Shown here: piece after piece, positions 14,378 to 17,950 of the stretch | How positions within the stretch are numbered: position 1 is the first letter of the stretch | How the letters are laid out: each line of letters starts with the position of its first letter | Assembly (NCBI GenBank): GCA_030849075.1 | Contig: JASAOO010003028.1 | Location: 1-17,950, forward strand | Length of the DNA stretch: 17,950 nt | Reading direction: 5' to 3' | DNA from: Zelonia costaricensis | Lineage: Eukaryota > Euglenozoa > Kinetoplastea > Trypanosomatida > Trypanosomatidae | Position numbers and translations under genes: made by a program | Notes under the pieces: generated by a model | What the model saw: only the letters and a program-made list of their open reading frames with translations | What the model was told of the DNA's origin: nothing | The model's database searches: none

Positions 14378-16237
14378 TCTTACAAAAATAAAGGGACACT
14401 TACGTACGGGGCCGACAGGCACATGCACGCACAGACACACCCGTACACACGCACACAAAACAAACGCGCATCGCCAAAACAAACAAACAAGCAAAAAAAA
14501 AAAGGGAAGAGCCGCGCCGTACACAAACGAGAAGGGGACGGGACTCGATGCCGTTCATTGGAGGTGATGAGAGAAGGCAACAACGCGGAGCAGCGAGCGC
14601 GGCGACGAGAAGGAGACGTGGAGGGCGTGAGGGGAGGGGGGAGCAGCAAGCACGTGAAGAGGCAAAGAAAAGGCAAAGGGAGGAGAGCGCGTCTCACAAA
14701 AAATAAACCAGCTCACGCGGACGGGAAGTGAGGAAACGTAGTAGTGAGGGGAGCGGGGAGCGGGGGGTGGGGGACGTGACGGGGGAGGGGAGGAGGTACT
14801 TGTGGAACTTAACGAGCTGCGAGGGAAAAGCAATGGAAGCGGGAGGAACAGAGAGGGGGGGGGTGGAGGGATGACGGTTGGATGTGAACGCATGGCAAAG
14901 ACAAACACACGTACACGCACACACACACAAACACAGAAATAAAGACGCTGGAGGATGGCAGTGTCTTCGGTCAGTCACGGCAGCGCACACCCACTCCTCA
15001 GGGAAGCGCACGTCAAGTCATGAAAGACGCAAGACAGAGCTCCCTCACCGCGAGACGGCAGGTTGGTGGAGGGAGCATGAAGAGGGAGGCCGGCTCTACG
15101 ACACTGGGGGGGGTGCCAGCCACGGCCGCGTGATGCGCGATGCAAGTCTGAAGCTTGCGCGACGCCTCAAGCTGGCGGACGGCGAAGAGGTGCGGATAGA
15201 CCGAGGTGGAGAAGAAGACCAGGAAGGGGAAGAGGAGAGGAGGGAGGGGGGCGCGCAGGAGCGGCATGCGAGTCCAGCGAGGACGCGGAAAAAAAAAAAG
15301 AGCACAAGACGAGAATCAACCCAATTGAAACCCAACAGAGGAGGGAAAAGCGGTCAAGTAGAAGGCAAGAGAGCGCGCCAGAGAAGAAAGCGCGAGGCAG
15401 CGCAGCTGGGAACAGACCATGCCGCACAAAACCAGAAAAAAAAAACGGGACGGGCACAACAACATGCGGGAAAGGAAAGAAAGAATCAGCGAAGGCGTGC
15501 GCACTTCTGCTGCGTGGGCTCGTGGCAAGGCAAGTGGATGGTCTTTCCTTTGTATGCGGGCGGAGAAGGTGCTCAGCGAACCGCTGCCACTGAACCTCTT
15601 CGCATACTCGTTGCCACGAAGAGGGGCTGCGTGTAGTGTCTGACGTGCGCCGCAGCAGGCGAATGTGCAAGCGGACCTGTAGGGTGGAAAGGGAAGGGGC
15701 AGGGGGAGGAGAAACGGTGACTTCCCACTCGCGGAGCACCACATCTCCGTCTGCGAAGCCCCGGGGTGAGTCGCCATGCCCGGATACGATGCTGTGGCGC
15801 CGCGAGGAGTCGCGACCCACGACGTGACAACGGCGAGGGAGCACCCTCACCGCACAGCGAGGCTGCGTTGACCTCACATCCGGCGGAGCCCCTCCCCGCG
15901 GACATCGTGACCTTTTTCTGTGCGTTGCCGGTGAATCGTGCATCGACAGGTGTGAGGCGAGCCGCCGCCTTCACGGTCCACGAAAGCAGGGGGCACGAGC
16001 GGTGCAGCTCCGGCGCAACGCTGCCCTCAACCGCAGCCGCGAAGCGCGTGCCGTAGCGCAGAGCTGCGGGTGCGTGGGAGGGGGTGGGGGTGAGGATGCG
16101 CTTCGCGGGGGGCGGGCGACGCCTGTGCATGTGTGTACCCGTGCGTGGAAGTGCGGGTGTGTCCATGCGCAGAGAGTAAAAGAAAGCGTCACGAACAGGA
16201 GTGCACACAGGTACACGGCGAGCGTGCATGGGACCGC

Positions 16238-16255
16238 GGGGGGGGGGGGGGGGGG
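16238..16255. repeat. G18 homopolymer
   Basis: Eighteen consecutive G on the plus strand (C on the minus strand), the longest single homopolymer in the window. Its length may be affected by sequencing error. A G12 run lies at 17912-17923 near the right edge. Confidence 0.9.
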
Positions 16256-17265
16256 CCACGCGTGAAGTCGGAACGCGGGAGGAAACCAGTTGACGTTGGT
16301 GGGGAGAGGGGATCGCGAAGCATAGCACACGAGGCTGGCACCCAAGAGGCGCAAAGCCGAGAGCGCGCACCAGCGTGGTGGAGAACACAGCCTCGAGAGC
16401 AGACGAGTAGACATGCGAAGACAACAGCGGTCTGTCAGGTGGGGATAGACATGCAGAGACACGCACAACTACACACAGGCCCATCAACAACATCGAGCAA
16501 AAGCGATGCGGCGATTCTTGGCCGTGTCCGCCAGCGCGCACTCCTGCGTTGCTGCCAGCCTTGTGTGGTTGGAGGTGACAAAGCCCACGTGACCGCCTCC
16601 GTCCATCCTTGCACTGCATTGCATGTCTCTCTCTCTCTCTGCATCCTCTCGGAGTGCACACCCACACCTCCGTGTACACCGCTTGCGTAGGGGACACCAC
16701 AGCTCACAGCCTCACCGGCCCCATCGTGCGCTGCGACCACGGGAGCGTGTCGGCATACTTGTAACAGCGTGTTGGCGAGGGGAACTGCCTGGGGGAAAGG
16801 CACAAGAGCACCGGTGGAGGGGGTAGGGGGAGGGGAGGGCGGGCCAAGTGACGGACACAAAACCCTGCGACGGAAGAGAAGAAGAAGAAAAGAAACACAG
16901 AAGGGGGGAAGAGAACGATATGATGGGCACACGTGGTGATGAGAGCACCAAATCCAAGGACAAGCATACGGGCTCGGAGACGACGAGGGGGGAGGGAGTC
17001 GCAGAGCAGAGGGAGGGAGAAGGGGGGGGGAAGCGGGGAAAGCAGAACGCGAAAAAAAGATATCGCCACAACGAGGGAGGCAGACACAAACACGCGCACA
17101 CACACACACGCACAGCAAAAAAAAAGAGTGCACACGTACCTGGAACAGCGAAATGGGAGAACAGACGGGAATTGCGACAGAAGAAGGCAAACCCACAGGC
17201 ATGCCATGCATCGTGAGGCCGAGCAGAGGGAGATGGGGGAGAGGGGAGAGGGGGTGGTTAATTAC

Positions 17266-17293
17266 GCACGCACACACACACACACACACACAG
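17266..17293. repeat. CA microsatellite
   Basis: Eleven uninterrupted CA units (17271-17292) flanked by CG-interrupted ones, in the gene-poor region; TG on the minus strand. Confidence 0.9.
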
Positions 17294-17950
17294 ACGCATA
17301 TCCACACTGACGGCTCCGCGAGACGAAAGGGGTGCACAGACAAGTGCGGCCAAGGGGCCAACAGCATCGCGACAGAGGAACGGTCACCGCGAAAGGGCAA
17401 AGGCAGGGTCGCGAGGGTGGCGTTGGGAGACGGGGAGAAAAACAAAGCCGGGTAGCCGGGGGGTGCGCGTTTATGTAGTCGGCGTCCTCTGGGAACAAGG
17501 GAGCGCACACACACACAGACAGGACCCGCCCTCTTTGCAGCTTCATGCACGCACACACGCGCGTGGAGAAGCCTTGCTGCGCCATCGCCGGGTAAAATGG
17601 GCGGCGGCAACCTTGAGGTGCACAGGCAGTGGAGGAAGCGACACCGATGGGACGAGTATTCGATGGCAACAGCACATGAGGAAGGAAGCACCGCATTCCA
17701 GCCCGTCCCCGTCCCCGTCCTCCCGGCAGCACCGCGGAGTCGCACTCGGGCCGTGCAACAGCAGGAGACAAACAGAAAAGCGAGACGAGGGTAAGAAGGC
17801 GCACAGCAGCGCGCACGAACGCACACGCGCACAGACAACCACAGGCGCGCGCCTCCACTGCACAATCAAGATCGAAGGCGATGCGGCTTGTAGACCAAAG
17901 CGAGTGGGCATGGGGGGGGGGGGAGAAGAAAGAGCGACGACGAGCTTGAG

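Larger units (their letters stand above)
14251..17950. other. Gene-poor region, right part
   Basis: About 3.7 kb without a convincing gene. It continues the plus-strand purine-rich, CA-repeat, G-run and oligo-A texture. Two stretches are less repetitive: about 15570-16130 and 17440-17770. Long minus-strand frames exist (15573-16700 and 16435-17865), but their products are mostly Pro/Ser/Leu and Cys-Val repeats from tracts and microsatellites, and they overlap each other. No tRNA B-box (GGTTCRANNCC) was found on either strand by eye, and no TTAGGG telomere repeats are present. Confidence 0.6.

Noticed and set aside
15573..16700. 375-codon minus-strand open frame
   Set aside because: Mostly low complexity and overlaps the other frame. 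Only the part over 15640-16060 looks protein-like, so it is kept as a finding rather than called a gene.
16435..17865. 476-codon minus-strand open frame in the gene-poor region
   Set aside because: Translation is dominated by Cys-Val repeats from TG microsatellites and Pro/Ser/Leu from CT tracts, with no domain. This is typical spacer frame openness at high GC.
11390..17950. tRNA, 5S rRNA or spliced-leader RNA genes in the gene-poor region
   Set aside because: No GGTTCRANNCC-type B-box or its complement was found when reading both strands; a tRNAscan/Infernal run would be decisive.
17260..17950. Telomere or subtelomere at the right edge
   Set aside because: No TTAGGG/CCCTAA repeats; the CA repeats and G runs are ordinary spacer texture.

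Overview
The window looks like nuclear DNA of a kinetoplastid, most likely Leishmania or a close trypanosomatid relative. The species and chromosome cannot be fixed from sequence alone. The genes are intronless and GC-rich with strong G/C bias at third codon positions. They lie head-to-tail on one strand. Each is preceded on its sense strand by a long polypyrimidine tract and an AG, the layout expected for spliced-leader trans-splicing. The spacers are full of TG/CA microsatellites and G or C homopolymers. No bacterial ribosome-binding sites, operators, CRISPR arrays or insertion sequences are seen.

Layout: (1) 202-930, plus strand: a SWEET (MtN3/saliva) sugar-transporter-like membrane protein. 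(2) 931-1521: a convergent strand-switch region with C14/C14/C11 runs, an undetermined base (N at 1216) and a G-quadruplex-type block. (3) 1522-11389: five minus-strand genes, which in transcription order (right to left) are a katanin p60 AAA ATPase, a 928-residue coiled-coil protein with an N-terminal Cys cluster, a saccharopine-dehydrogenase-like oxidoreductase, a small secreted or membrane-anchored hypothetical protein, and a SUMO-E1 AOS1-like ThiF-fold protein. (4) 11390-17950: about 6.5 kb with no convincing protein gene. It is rich in purine tracts on the plus strand, G runs (up to G18), CA repeats and oligo-A, and holds one striking perfect 13-bp inverted repeat at 14212-14250.

The five minus-strand genes presumably share one polycistronic transcription unit. 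As is usual in trypanosomatids, co-transcription implies no functional pathway: the genes cover microtubule severing, a structural protein, lipid or amino-acid-type redox metabolism, a secretory-route unknown and SUMO activation. Regulation would be mainly post-transcriptional.

The most interesting part is the large gene-poor right-hand third. Candidate explanations are a very long 3' UTR or spacer of a minus-strand gene beyond the right edge, a transcription-start or divergent strand-switch region, or a replication-origin/centromere-type region. The sequence alone does not decide between these.
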